Origin: Panicum virgatum
Taxonomy: Eukaryota; Streptophyta; Magnoliopsida; Poales; Poaceae
Direction of reading: 5' to 3'
Length of the DNA stretch: 64,000 nt
Assembly: GCF_016808335.1 (NCBI RefSeq)
Contig: NC_053150.1
Span: 48,292,119-48,356,118 of the forward strand
The notes under the pieces are model-generated. The model worked only from the letters and a program-made list of their open reading frames with translations. It ran no database searches and had not been told where the DNA came from. Below are positions 23,001 through 33,679 of the stretch, piece by piece; position 1 is the stretch's first letter; every line of letters begins with the position of its first letter. The translations under genes and the position numbers were made by a program.

Positions 23001-26000
23001 CTAATGTTTGGTCGGTAACCACCCCGCTTCTAAGGTCATACAGCTTGACGGCAAAGGTCACCATGTTGGCGACTGGAGAGACTTGGTGGCTAACATCTGT
23101 CTATGGGCCACAAACGGACCAGGAAAAAATTCTGTTCTTGGAGTTGCCGAGGGATGTACGTGCTGGTTGCACTAGTACCTGGTTGGTTTGGGGAGATTTT
23201 AATCTCATCTATCGTGCTCGGGACAAAAATAACACACGTCTCAACAGACGTATGATGAGCCGATTCAGGCAATTCATCGGTGATGCTGATTTACAGGAGC
23301 TCTATCTCAGGGGCAGGCTCTATACATGGTCGAATGAACGTGACAGGCCGACGCTTGAACAGCTCGACCGTGTTTTCACCTCTGAAGAATGGGTCCTTGC
23401 CTTCCCCAATCATGAGCTATCGGCGCTAGCAACGGAGTGCTCTGATTATGTGCCGCTTCTTCTCAAAACTGATTGCTCACTTCCACAATGTTTGCGATTC
23501 CGCTTTGAAAACTTCTGGCCCAAATGTGAAGGTTTCTTACAGGTCGTCGAGGAGGCTTGGAATGCCCCATTACCTTGGTCGATTCATGATGCTGACGCTT
23601 TCCGATGTTTAGACTACAAGCTGCGGAACACAGCTAAGGCATTGAAGAGTTGGAGTGCTAAGAAAATTGGGTCGGTTCACCATCAATTAGCGATCGCGAA
23701 GGAGATTGTGCTGCGACTTGATGCAGCCCAGGACTCTCGGCTCCTGGTGCCACATGAGTTAACTTTGCGGAGGAAGGCCAAACTGTGCTCCCTTGGCCTT
23801 GCCTCGTTACAGAGAACTTTGGTTCGGCAGCGATCTCGACTCACTTTCCTGGCTGAAGGGGATGCCAACACGATGTTCTTTCATTTACAAGCCTGCCATA
23901 GGAGTCGTAAAGGGCATATTTTCAAGCTAAAAAACTGATGAGGCTGTGCTATTTAAAGATGATGAAATGGCAGATGCGATTTTTAAGCATTTTGAAAGCA
24001 TGTTGGGCACCCGTGGAGATCAGCTCAACCTCATTAATTTCGATGAGCTGGGTTTCCCTTCGATTAATGGGTCTTTGCTTGATCACTGCTTTACTAAAGA
24101 GGAGGTCTGGCAGGCAATTGTGGATATGCCTACTGACAAGGCGCCGGGGCCGGATGGGTTTACAGGACTCTTCTACAGGACGGCTTGGCATATAATCAAA
24201 TCTGACATCATGAGGGCCTTCCAGGCCATTTGGTCGCTTGATGGTCGGAGTTTCTACTTGGTGAACCAGGCATACATGGTCCTTTTGCGTAAGAAGCAGG
24301 ATGCACTCTCTATCGGGGACTATAGGCCCATAAGCCTGATACATAGTTTTGTCAAGCTGCTCACCAAGGTGCTAGCCCGCCGTCTTGCACCTCACATGAA
24401 TGACCTTGTCAAGCACAACCAAAGCGCCTTAATTCAATCCCGGCTCATACATGAAAATTATAAAGCAGTGCAACTCTCTGCTAAGATGCTACATCGAAAC
24501 AAAATACCATCCGCCCTCATTAAGGTCGATATTGCAAAAGCATTTGACACGGTCAATTGGCGTTTCTTGCTAAACCTGTTACAACACCTTGGTTTCTCCA
24601 GGAGGTGGCTTGATTGGACATCCCTCATTTTATCTTCTGCCAGCACAAAGGTCATCTTGAATGGATCCCCCGCAGAAGAATCTGTCATGCTAGAGGGCTA
24701 CGCCAGGGCGATCCATTATCTCCTTTACTGTTTGTGCTGGTCATGGAGGGCTTAAATGCCCTCCTAAAGTTGGCTGATGTCCGAGGGCTTCTGCAGGTAC
24801 TTCATCCCAAGATCAAAGAACGAGCTTTCATGTATGCGGATGACGTTGTCATTTTCCTCTCGCCAAATCAGCAAGACTTGGTGCTCACCAGGGGAATCTT
24901 GGAAATATTTGCGGGCGCTTCGGGCTTGAAAACAAATTTGTCAAAATGCTTGATCTCGCCGATTCAATGCGATCTTGAAGCAACTGTGACGCTTCTCACA
25001 CACTTCCTAGGCAAGATTGATCCTTTCCCCATCCATTACCTGGGCATCCCGCTTGGTCTAAAAAAGTTGAGCAAGGTCGCTTTGCAATCTTTGATAGACA
25101 AGGTCGCAAATAGGCTACCGTCCTGGAAGGCCGGCTTGTTGAATCGTGCTGGGAGAACTGTCCTCATCAAGAGTACTTTATCGGCCATCCCAATGCATAC
25201 GGCTTTGGCAGTCACTCTCTCTCCTTGGGCTATCAAATGCATTGATAGCATCAGGCGGGGTTTTCTTTGGAAAGGTGCCCAATCTGCCAAAGGAGGACAC
25301 TTTCTCCTAGCTTGGCCAAGAGTTTGTCGACCCCCTGAGTTGGGGGGATTAGGCATAATTGATTTGCAGCACTTTGGATATGCTTTACGTATGAGATGGC
25401 TATGGTTGAAACGCACTGAGGATGCACGACCTTGGCATGAGTTGCCTGATGAAAAGGATCCCATTGTGGAAGCCATGTTCCAGGCCTCCATTTATGTTGA
25501 ATTGGGCGATGGCCGCAAAGCTCTGTTCTGGACTGATCGCTGGTTGCAAGGGAAGTCTCTGATCGATGTTGCTCCTTCTCTTTGTAGGGTAATTGGTCCT
25601 CGTATAAAGAAAACAAGAACTGTTGCCCAAGCGTTGCAAGCAAATCATTGGACCAAAGATATTTCTGGAGCACTAAACGTCCAAGTCATTCTTGACTATC
25701 TACTTGTGTGGGACTTGATGAGGGGAGTGAATTTGGTAGATGACCGGCCGGATAGATTGTGCTGGAAATGGACAGCAGACAAGGTTTTTTCTAGCTCCTC
25801 CGTCTACCGATCTTTCTTCATTGGACAATATCCTGTTGAAGGAGCTAGGTTGCTTCGTAAGGTACGAGCCCCGGCCGAATGCAAATTTTTCATTTGGTTA
25901 GTGCCCACGTCTGGTGGAGCAAAGCTAGGAAGAGCATTCAGAAACAAGACCGTCCATGTTTTGACTCGGTGGTAATTACGGTCACCTGGATACTATGGAA

Positions 26001-26277
26001 AGAAAGGAACAACAAAATTTTTAACCGTACTGTAAAAACTTTAGCTGAAACACTAGATTGGGTGGTTGATGAGATCGCTGCTTGGTTTCAGGCCGGATTT
26101 AGTTGTCTTCAAGCTGAGGCTCAGATTTTAGGTAGACTACTAGGTCGCGCAACCATTACTGTGTAATCGTCTAGCTTGGTGACATGGGCTGGTTTCATTT
26201 CCGAAACCAACCCGTCTTTTGTACTATGTTTTCTTCTCCTCTTAATGAAAAACGTGCTCAGGCACGGTCGCGAAAAA
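23001..26277 (+). mobile_element. 5'-truncated non-LTR retrotransposon (L1-clade LINE)
   Basis: Endonuclease, reverse transcriptase and C-terminal segments follow in the normal LINE order on the plus strand. After the stop at 26164-26166 comes a short 3' tail ending with CTCTTAATGAAAAACGTGC, which resembles 3' ends of grass LINEs. The N-terminal half of the endonuclease and ORF1 are absent, the usual outcome of incomplete reverse transcription. I cannot define a target duplication. Confidence 0.85.
23045..26166 (+). pseudogene. LINE ORF2 relic: endonuclease and reverse transcriptase, frameshifted
   Basis: Four frames must be joined. 23045-23938 holds the C-terminal endonuclease (SVYGP, WGDFNLI, LDRVF), where the usual SDH motif reads SDYVPLLL, so the catalytic His is replaced. 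23946-24755 holds the first reverse-transcriptase half (DKAPGPDGF, ISLIHSFVKLLTKVLARRL, DIAKAFDTVNW). 24614-25975 continues it (RQGDPLSPLLFVL, YADDVVIF at about 24833, LKTNLSKC) through the thumb and into the zf-RVT region. 25879-26166 carries a tail with WILWKERNNKIFN. The Cys/His core expected of zf-RVT is missing between about 25900 and 25980, indicating an internal deletion. The element is dead, but its DNA is only mildly decayed. Confidence 0.85.
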
Positions 26278-27160
26278 CATTGTTTCAATGTAGTAAATGG
26301 TCTTAGGGGCAACAAAATAAAACTGTATTTGATGAGTGATGATATCATGATGTTCATCATGGTAAAGGAGCAATTTCATGGTGTCTCTCGTGTCGTCCCA
26401 TCGTTCGGAGAAAAAAATCAGGTGGAACCCCGGAGCACAACAGCCTCTGTGTGCCCCCCGTGCTGGATGAAAAGGGATCCGTTGCAATTCGGCAGCCTGC
26501 AGTTGGGCCACTGACAAGTGGGCTTGCGTGTGTGGGGCCCACGTGTCAGGGACACCACTGCAGGGCACTCAACTGCAGCGGATCTCGTTCCGTGATGGAT
26601 GCCCTTCACGCTCGATTGGATGGAGAATCTCCCACGCTCCCTCCGAGCCGAGAGCCGAGGGCGTTGGGCCTGTGACGAAGCCGACCTGGCTGCTCAGGTG
26701 CAGGGGCATCAGATGGGGATGCAGGGGCAGGTGGCGTGAGCCCGGGGCTCACGGCAACCTGGGTGCGCCCCTCCTGTTGATTTGCGCCACATGTCCCCAT
26801 GAGCCCATCAGACGGACTGCTGCCTGGCTCGTTGTTTTGCCGTCCGCCGTCCTCTCCTTGTTTTCCCAGCCGGCTCCTTTGTTTTCCCGGGCTCGATGGC
26901 TCGGCTCCGCATCCTAGAACTGATTGACAGTACGCAGCTGCTGAATACAAGTCCTAACAGTGTATCAAACTTTAATTCACCAATTTCATTACTTTAGCAT
27001 ATTTGCACTAATAAGATCACAAGAGTAGATGAAACAGAAATTTTATTTTCCTAATCTTCCTAATATGTGAATGTGAATTTTAGATTGCTTGTTAATTTCA
27101 CAGTGCCATCTTCTGCACAAAAATGTTGCATTGGCTGAAATTTTTTCGCAAACTTACCAG
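26278..27160. other. No gene seen; GC-rich patch
   Basis: The stretch 26420-26920 is GC-rich and open in several frames on both strands without a recognisable domain. Short near-repeats of GGGCCCACGTGTCAGGGACACC and CTGCAG phrases occur. Confidence 0.35.
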
Positions 27161-27410
27161 CTAGAGGCTTCGTGCAAGATGATTCCACGGCAACTCCAGG
27201 ACCCGCGTGCTGTCATCGATCTCAAACTTCAACAGGGCACGGGCCGTAACCTCCTACACCTCGCAGCTGCCGCGGACGGGGTCACCGGCCAGGATTGCGT
27301 CCGAGTCGTAGTGCAGCAGCGTGCAGGCTGCGACCACCCGCACCTCGCAGTTGTTGCGGCTGGGGTCGCCGGGCTGGCTTCCGTCCAAGTCGCACGAGCG
27401 GCACACCGGC
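27161..27410 (-). pseudogene. Conserved-looking gene relic with an in-frame TAG, unidentified
   Basis: On the minus strand one frame reads VCRSCDLDGSQPGDPSRN, then TLLHYDSDAILAGDPVRG, then after TAG (27254-27256) continues EVTARALLKFEIDDSTRVLE and ends at TAG 27161-27163. The balanced composition, the high third-position GC and the way the sense reads across the stop suggest a real exon interrupted by one nonsense change. I do not recognise the family. The upstream part is Pro/Arg-rich and unreliable. Confidence 0.3.
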
Positions 27411-27768
27411 GGAGGTGAAGCGGCCGCGGGATACGAGGCAGCGCCGGGCAGAGTCTGCCGCGGGCGCCGGAGAGGGTGGCCGGCCGGGGGAGGCGGCGAA
27501 CGGCTGCGCCCGGGGCAGCGGCAGGTGCTCGCGCGGCGGCCGGCACCAGGGGCTCGGGCTCGCGGTGCAGGGGCACCATCGGATGGCCATATGGGGAAGT
27601 GGACGGCATCGCCTATGGACCCCGGGTCCATGCCAGTTTTTTCCGCGCATGGAGATTGTTGTGTGCCCCGGTCCACATGATTTTTTCCCATCGTTAGATG
27701 CCCCTATGCTTTGCGATGGCACTTATGCTCGTCAATCAAGCCGTCAGTCAAAACAAGTGCAACGATTA
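27411..27768. other. No gene seen; GC-rich patch beside the gene relic
   Basis: GC-rich to about 27620 and open in several frames at once, Pro/Arg/Ala-rich in each, so not called coding. It may include more of the minus-strand gene relic that ends at 27410. The last 150 bases are ordinary intergenic DNA ending in the TTA target site of the next MITE. Confidence 0.35.
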
Positions 27769-28000
27769 GGCAGTGTTTAGTTTCAAAAAAATTTGCACAG
27801 TATCTGTCACAACGAATTTTTGAACACATACATAAAACATTAAATGTAGTTGAAAAAATAACTAATTGCACAGTTTAACTGATTAGGACGAGATGTATAT
27901 TTTAAGCCTAATTAATCCATGATTGGATATTAATCACCAAATAGCAACAAAATATACTACAGTACTCGAACCCAAACTTTTTCACCATCTAAACACCCCA
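27769..28000 (+). mobile_element. GGCAGTGTTTAG-type Tourist/Harbinger MITE
   Basis: Starts GGCAGTGTTTAGTTTC and ends CATCTAAACACCCCA, flanked by TTA at 27766-27768 and 28001-28003. The body (CACAACGAATTTTTGAACAC, TTAATTGCACAGTTTA-like) matches the 17820-18041 element. This is the best-bounded copy of the family in the window. Confidence 0.75.
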
Positions 28001-28029
28001 TTAATATGTTTGATGCCCCTAGCGAGATA

Positions 28030-28140
28030 CTCCCTCCATCCTGATTATTTGTTTATTTTTCAAATTTTATCCCACAAAAACTGTTTATTTATTAGATTAT
28101 AATAAAGTTCATTTAATTAAAGTAATATTAAATATCAAGA
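28030..28140 (+). mobile_element. Stowaway-like MITE end (TACTCCCTCC), truncated
   Basis: TA followed by CTCCCTCCATCC is the hallmark of Stowaway (Tc1/mariner) ends. The body TTATTTGTTTATTTTTC and CATTTAATTAAAGTAATATT is AT-rich as expected. No matching GGATGGAGGGAG end follows. A second TACTCCCTCTATTTTAG in the same orientation lies at 28633. Confidence 0.5.
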
Positions 28141-28155
28141 AACTAGACGTATAGC

Positions 28156-28175
28156 CCGCGCATTTACGCGGCTAG
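28156..28175. other. CCGCG hairpin followed by CTAG
   Basis: CCGCG-CATTTA-CGCGG forms a perfect 5-bp hairpin immediately before CTAGT. Many grass repeats, including Helitron 3' ends, show a GC hairpin near CTRR. Here the usual spacer is absent, so this is only a possible terminus. Confidence 0.25.
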
Positions 28176-28825
28176 TATGAAAATTCAAAAAATTGCATAT
28201 CATTGTATTCTTACTTAAAAATTATATTATTTTTTTACCATACATGATCCTATTTATTATCGTAAATTATGTCTTATTGTTGGTTAACACAATTCAAATA
28301 TGATCTACCTATAATAATAATTTGATTAGTTGAGCTTTAATAATATTATGCATATAAATTATTCTTATTTTCGTTATATTTTGATTGATTGTTGTTAGCT
28401 TTAGTTTAGCTACATGATATTTTATATTTAATTTTTCATAATGATATTGGTGGGTGATTTTAATCAAGCACAGGGGTATTTTAGGCTAATTTTATCGTAA
28501 TGGTAGTGGTGGTTAATTTTATTTCTCTATTTTTCTCCGATTAACGTGAGAATTTTTAGACTTTGAGAGCGAACGTGGAGGCTCCGTTTTTTTGTCAAAT
28601 AATAAGGTAATAGATAATTGTATTGAGAAAGGTACTCCCTCTATTTTAGAAACAGAAATTGTTTTGGGCTTGTACTCTGATTGTGCAAAGGATGTCGTAA
28701 GGGGTGTCGTTTTGGCGTCTTTACCCCTTGACACGCACTCCGACTCTCGTGCATGTCTTAATAGGGTCGCTTTGTTTTCAAAGGGCCGGCCCATGTCTTA
28801 ATAGCATCGATCCATCTCTCCCTCG
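28176..28825. other. AT-rich, no gene seen
   Basis: A second TACTCCCTC-type Stowaway-like start lies at 28633. Otherwise nothing recognisable. Confidence 0.4.
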
Positions 28826-29053
28826 TTGATCTATCTCTATCTCTCCTCGCCGATCCATCTCTTCATCGTCGATTTCCTTTCATCGTTCGAGCTCACGTTG
28901 GAGTCGCTCGAGCGCGCCATGGATGACCTCACGCCGGAGTCGCTCGAGCGCGCCATGGACGACCTCACACCAAAGTGGCAGGAGGTGCTGAACTCCCTGG
29001 CGCAGGAGGTGGTCGCGCCGGACTCCCTGGCGCCAGAGGTTCCGGCGCCGTAG
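28826..29053 (+). CDS. Short hypothetical ORF with a duplicated 12-residue unit
   Basis: A 75-codon frame. A 36-bp unit (28901-28936 and 28937-28972) is tandemly repeated with three substitutions by eye, giving ESLERAMDDLTP twice. The next codons run KWQEVLNSLAQEVVAPDSLA and end at TAG. Beyond the stop the DNA keeps a CCTGGCG/CCGGAGTC rhythm, so the frame may once have been longer. The tidy in-frame repeat argues for past coding, but no family is recognised. Confidence 0.25.
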   Translation: MIYLYLSSPIHLFIVDFLSSFELTLESLERAMDDLTPESLERAMDDLTPKWQEVLNSLAQEVVAPDSLAPEVPAP

Positions 29054-29368
29054 TCCCTAGCGCAGGAGTCCCTATCGCCGGAGGAGTCCCTGGCACCGGA
29101 GTCATTGGCGAGCTGCGTCGGACTCCTTGCCGGAGTTCATGTCAGACTCAGCGTCGATGTCATGTAACATCCGTAAAAAAAATTCATCCAAGATAAATCA
29201 CTCGCTAAAAATACATTTCAAAATCTTTTTACCGTCAAGCTCTAATCCTTTCCCCGGCAATTTCACATGTTTCCTTTTTTTCCTCGTTCCGCGTGCGTGT
29301 TGCTTGACCGGCCGAAGACGCCGCTGTGCACACCCGCAACCGCCGCCGCGAATTCCGCCTACGTCTCT

Positions 29369-29452
29369 CTCCTTTTTTTCTCCCTCCTTTTCTTTTCCTT
29401 TTCTCTTTTCCCTTTTTCCTCTTTTCTTTTTCCCTTCTCCCTATCTCCTTCC
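29369..29452 (+). repeat. Polypyrimidine tract (C/T only)
   Basis: About 80 bases of almost pure C and T. Mirror-like pyrimidine tracts of this sort can form triplex or serve as core-promoter Y-patches. It produces Ser/Phe/Pro-rich open frames and Lys/Arg/Glu-rich frames on the other strand, all artefacts. Confidence 0.7.
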
Positions 29453-29680
29453 CCACGCACAGCACACGCAGAGCACGGCGGAGCACGGCGCACGCCTGGC
29501 CACCGCCCCCTCCCCCACTTGTGCCACCCCCTCCCACTTGCACGTCCTTCTCTGCACGCCCGTCCCCTTGCCATCGCCTCTGCGCCGCTCCACGACGCCA
29601 CGCCGACCCCCACCGGCCACCACCATTAAAAGCTTTGCCGAGCTTGCCGACCGCTGCCCACCGCGGCCCCCTCCTCCTCT

Positions 29681-30080
29681 ATCGGTGTTTTACTATCACG
29701 TCTACCTAGGGATACCCTTAGGTAGAAAGATAATCGTGGGGATCGCCGAGATCAGGAATATGATGGTGCAAGCAACACAAGGGTTTAGACAGGTTCGAAC
29801 GGCAGATGTTGCGTAATACCCTACGTCCTGTGTGGTTTGTATTGCCTTGGATGTAGCAATACGCGTAGAGGGGGTCTCTACGCACTATATCGATATGAGA
29901 TGAACGACGGGGTCCCTGACCGCCCTTATATAAGCCGGGGGGCAGGGTTGCACAGAAATCCTAAGTCGGTTTATGTCCTAGAGCTTATCTCGAGTAGTTT
30001 CCATCAAATCTGACTGGTACAAGATATGTTACGGGTGGTTATATGGTGTACACAATATCTCCTACCCTATATCAACAGCG
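29681..30080 (-). mobile_element. Solo or truncated LTR, same family as the 33.7-42.5 kb element
   Basis: Read on the minus strand it contains CAATACAAACCACACAGG, GTAGGGTATTACGC, CTGTCTAAA, CTAAGGGTATCCC and ends GTAAAACACCGATA. The LTRs ending at 33822 and 42479 have the same order. A TATATAAG box lies upstream of these on the minus strand, as expected for an LTR promoter. It is in opposite orientation to the large element 3.6 kb away. Confidence 0.65.
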
Positions 30081-31978
30081 TCGGGGAAGGCGCTGTGGGG
30101 TGGTTGCGGCGAGGCGTCGTGGTGGTGTGGTCGCGACGGATCGGCGGCGAGTCAAGGTGCTAATGGGTGGTAATCCAGACTAAATCTAAACCAAAAACGT
30201 TAACTCAAACCACTCCACACCACACTATTGCATGCCAGAAACCAAGCCAAACCAAACTTCTTGCAATGTCAATCCAAAATGAAACCGTTTTTTTTTAAAA
30301 AAAAACAGCAAACAGAACGATGTTGTGCAGTGTCCGGAAGGTAGGCTCTTGAAAGCAAGTCCTTACACCGAACAGGAACCGAAGAATAAGAACTAGTTAG
30401 AGGCTAGCGGCATTAGATAAACCAAACCAAACCGAACTGTTGCCTTTGGGAACTGAATCAAATTGAACTATTTTTCCTAGTGCAACCAGTTCTCACCAAA
30501 CTGAAGTGGAACGAAGCAAAATCCAAACTGTTGAAGCCGGTTTACACCAGAACCATTAGCAGGATGAGCGGCGAGGCGTCGCGACGGGGAGGCGACGAGG
30601 CGTCGCGACAGGGAGGTGGTGTGGTCGCGTGGAGGCGGTGTCGGGGAAAGGCGCGGCGAGGAAACGATGGATCGGGGATCGGGGGCATCTAGGGGCACGA
30701 GGGCGAGGGAGAGGCGAGCACAGGCATGTGGGGGAGGTGGCAAGAATTGCGGGCGGGCGGCGGGCGCTGGCCAGCGTTGGATCACAGGTGAAAATTTGAA
30801 TGGGCGAACACAACCATCGTAGGGTGAACTAAGGGGAGGGAGCGAGGATGTAGACCAAAAAAACGTCACCCTTAGTATTTTTTCAGTAGTGTGTCTCTCT
30901 ATATATGTGTATAGGTAAAGAAAAGATAAAAATATATATGGTTCAAAATCCCATGTTTTTACGCTCCTCTCTTGTAGTATCGAACAGTTTTTGATTTCCC
31001 GTGGCAACGCATCAAAATAAACCAAGTCAGATACGAATTCAGATAGTCGCATTTAGTAGTAGCCAAGATCGGAGATAATTCCCATCCAAACGTGAGACCT
31101 ATCAGGCGTCTTTCCCTTCGTTCACTTTTGGACCGCCAGCCCGTCTGCTAACCACGGCAGCCTTGAGGCCGGCTAGCGGATCTCCCCCCGTCAAATTTCG
31201 AGCGCTACTGCGCTAGTACCAAAACCAACAACGTCCGTTCTTGTTCCGACACGAACTCCTGTCTTCCGCAGCTCGGAACTCCAAGCGGACGTCGGCCAGG
31301 CTCCTTCATAGTACTAGTAGGATCCGAGTACTACTAGGCCCACCAATTATCACCCTGCAATCCAATCCCGTCCAACTACTGCTGCGAAGATGAGAGCCAG
31401 CGTGTTGGGAAAATCTATTTATCGCATATGCGATTTCCCTTACCACATCGCAGAAGAACCGCCGCCGCACCTGTTCATCTTCTCCGTTGAGGTAAGCAGC
31501 GGCCGGAGCTTGGGGAGGGGGAGGGGGTGCTCGGGGAGGGGTGGTAGGTGGGGGGAGCAGCCGCCGGCGAGGTCGCCGGCGGCCGGGGTGGTGGAGGGCA
31601 GCGGCGGAGCTTTAGGGTTCCGGGTTATCTAGGTTCGGGGAGCTCCATGGCCACCGGCGATAGAAGAGGAGGGCCCCGGGCGGCGGAGGATGGGCGGCGG
31701 CGACGGTTCGGCCGGTGGAGGGCGAGGCGGCGCGGGAATGCCGCCGGCCGGGCGGAGTAGGACCCCCGGTGGGAGGCGGCCGGCGGCGGGGGCGAGAAGA
31801 AGCCAGCGGCGCGGTGACGACGAGCTTGGTTAGGGTTGGCGGCGGTGGAGGGCGACGGCGGAGGCGCCGGGGGCAGCGCCGGAGCTTGGGGAGGCGGCGG
31901 ATGGCGGGGGAGCGACGGGAGAAGCCTTCTGCGATGTGTTTCTTCCCCCTCGCATATGCGGGGAATAGACTCCCCAGC
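30081..31978. other. Intergenic and probable promoter/5' leader of the MATH-BTB gene
   Basis: At 30260-30480 the DNA is rich in AAACCAAACC phrases and contains a T9A9 snap-back near 30290. Two related GC patches (GCGGCGAGGCGTCG at about 30107 and 30569) look duplicated. From 31390 to 31490 a possible leader exon ends in GAG|GTAAGC, followed by GC-rich intron-like DNA. Open frames over 31500-31930 are Gly/Arg-rich and not believable as protein. Confidence 0.35.
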
Positions 31979-33678
31979 ATGTTCGACTCCTGTAGCTTCA
32001 CGCATCAGTTCAAGCTCAACTACGAGGAGACGAAGAAGGTCGCCATCGGCCACGTCGTCAGCTCCGGCGAAATCTCTGCTGGGGAGCACCTCTGGAAGAT
32101 CATGTGCAACCCCCGTGGGGACAGAGAAGAGAACAAGGGCGAGTACCTATCCATCTACCGCTACCATGCGAGCAAGTCCAAAAACGCCAAGGCTATCTTC
32201 GAGGTCTTCGTGATGGACAGAGACAGTGCTCCGTCCTCGTCCCATAGAAAAAGGTTCGTGCAATTCTACACGCCAAAGGACAACTGGGGTTGGCCAAAAT
32301 TCGTGGAGCGAAGTGTCCTCAAGTCGCTCTACCTGACAGATGGATCTTTCATCGTCATGTGCGGGGTCAAGGTCATACCTGACAACCCCTTGGACGACGC
32401 CCCGCCCTCCGACATAGGGAGCCACCTCGGCGTCCTGCTGGATTCCGAGGACGGCTCCGACGTGTCGTTCGTCGTCGACGGTGAGGAGTTCCCCGCTCAC
32501 CGGGCGGTGCTCGCCGCCCGCTCGCCGGTCTTCAAGGCGCAGCTCCTGGGATCCATGGCGGACGCCAAGATGGCATCCATCACCTTGCATGACATCGCGC
32601 CCGCGACGTTCAAGGCCATGCTTCGATTCATCTACACCGACGCGTTTCCTGTGGAAGGCGGGTTCGAGGCATAGGCGGAGCTGCCCATACCGCACGGTGG
32701 GGCAGCTGCCCCAGCTACTCCCCGGCGAGCTCACCCAAAGACCCCCGATATTTTTCCAGTGACCCCTACCCAGTTGCCTTTCTCTGTCTCCCGTCTGCCC
32801 CTCCATGGCTGCCCTGGAGGCTGGAGCTAAAACTCGGAGGAAGAAAGCTGTCGCAGGGCTCACAACTGGGCCTGATTTTTAGCTAGAACCCACACATGCC
32901 AAAGACCAAAGCCCAATACTCCTTTCACCTGAGCACTAGGAGCCAGCACCCACAGCTAGTGCCTTGCGGAGCAACCAGCACCCACAGCCAGCGGAGGAGT
33001 GGAGCAGCCCTAGCGGCGGTGGCGGCGGGCGTGCGGCGAGCCGATGAGGGACAGCATGGCCGCGTGGGCGCCGCAAGTCGCAGCGCAGGTGCTGGCCTGC
33101 TGGGCCGCTGTCCACTCAGACGCTGAATCCTCATGGAGGGAGAGGAGGATCAATTGCAAGGTCTAGCTGGGGCTGGGCATGGCTATGGCACGGCGCCGAC
33201 GCCGGCGTCGGCAAGAGCATCATCCGAATAATTTAGGCACATCAACTCTTATACTTGGCATATCTTGCTGTCAATATTGGGAAATCATCTGAACAATTTA
33301 GGCTAAATCTCGATGCTAAACAGGCTATATAATTTGGATATGAAAGCTATTTAGTTCATTGTTGTTAATTTTGTTTCCCATGTTGCTTTGATCCCTGTAA
33401 TTTCATTTACCTCTGCGTGCGAATATCAAATGTATGCATAGTTGTAAGAACTAAAAATTTATTCTTCAAATTTAAGGTAACATTCTAAAACTTAGCTTGT
33501 AATTTGTAAAATTGCGATGTGTGAATGCGCTAATGTGGTGTGAATATGTGTGCTTCTACATTTGATTTAGTGTCTTGCTAAAAGCCGCCCCACCTATAAT
33601 ATTTTTCTGGCTCCGCCACTGGTTCGAGGACTCCCAAGCAGAGAAGCTCCAAGATCTGCTCGCTGCCGCCGACCGCTA
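31979..33678 (+). pseudogene. MATH-BTB gene, split by an insertion and truncated
   Basis: MATH-BTB proteins are CUL3 ubiquitin-ligase adaptors, greatly expanded in grasses. From the ATG at 31979 (another in-frame ATG at 31934) comes the MATH domain (FTHQFKLNYEETKKVAIGHV, RGDREENKGEYLSIY, FIVMCGVKVI), then the BTB fold (GSHLGVLLDSEDGSDVSFVV, FPAHRAVLAARSPVFKAQLL, MLRFIYTDAF). At 32669 the frame is cut by a 951-bp insertion with the 9-bp duplication GGTTCGAGG. Beyond it, from 33630, the original frame resumes (DSQAEKLQDLLAAADR) and stops where retrotransposon LTR sequence begins at about 33679. The BACK-like C-terminus is gone. The rest has no internal stop, so the damage is by insertion, not by point decay. 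Confidence 0.85.
32670..33620. mobile_element. 951-bp insertion with 9-bp target duplication (Mutator-like)
   Basis: Perfect 9-bp direct repeats GGTTCGAGG at 32661-32669 and 33621-33629 flank it. The ends share a short inverted repeat: left CATAGGCGGAGC, inverse right AGTGGCGGAGCCAG. A 9-bp duplication is typical of Mutator-like elements, though the TIRs are short for that group. No transposase is encoded; the inner GC-rich frames are not convincing. Splicing it out restores the MATH-BTB frame exactly. Confidence 0.75.
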
Positions 33679-33679
33679 A

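Noticed and set aside
29127..29816. 229-codon Ser/Phe/Pro-rich frame
   Set aside because: Produced by the polypyrimidine tract and running into LTR sequence. No domain.
30477..31052. 191-codon minus-strand frame
   Set aside because: Mixed AT-rich and Pro/Arg-rich composition with no domain. It overlaps intergenic repeats upstream of the MATH-BTB gene.
31715..31978. Upstream extension of the MATH-BTB frame
   Set aside because: Gly/Arg-rich translation from GC-rich leader DNA. The MATH domain begins at the later ATG.
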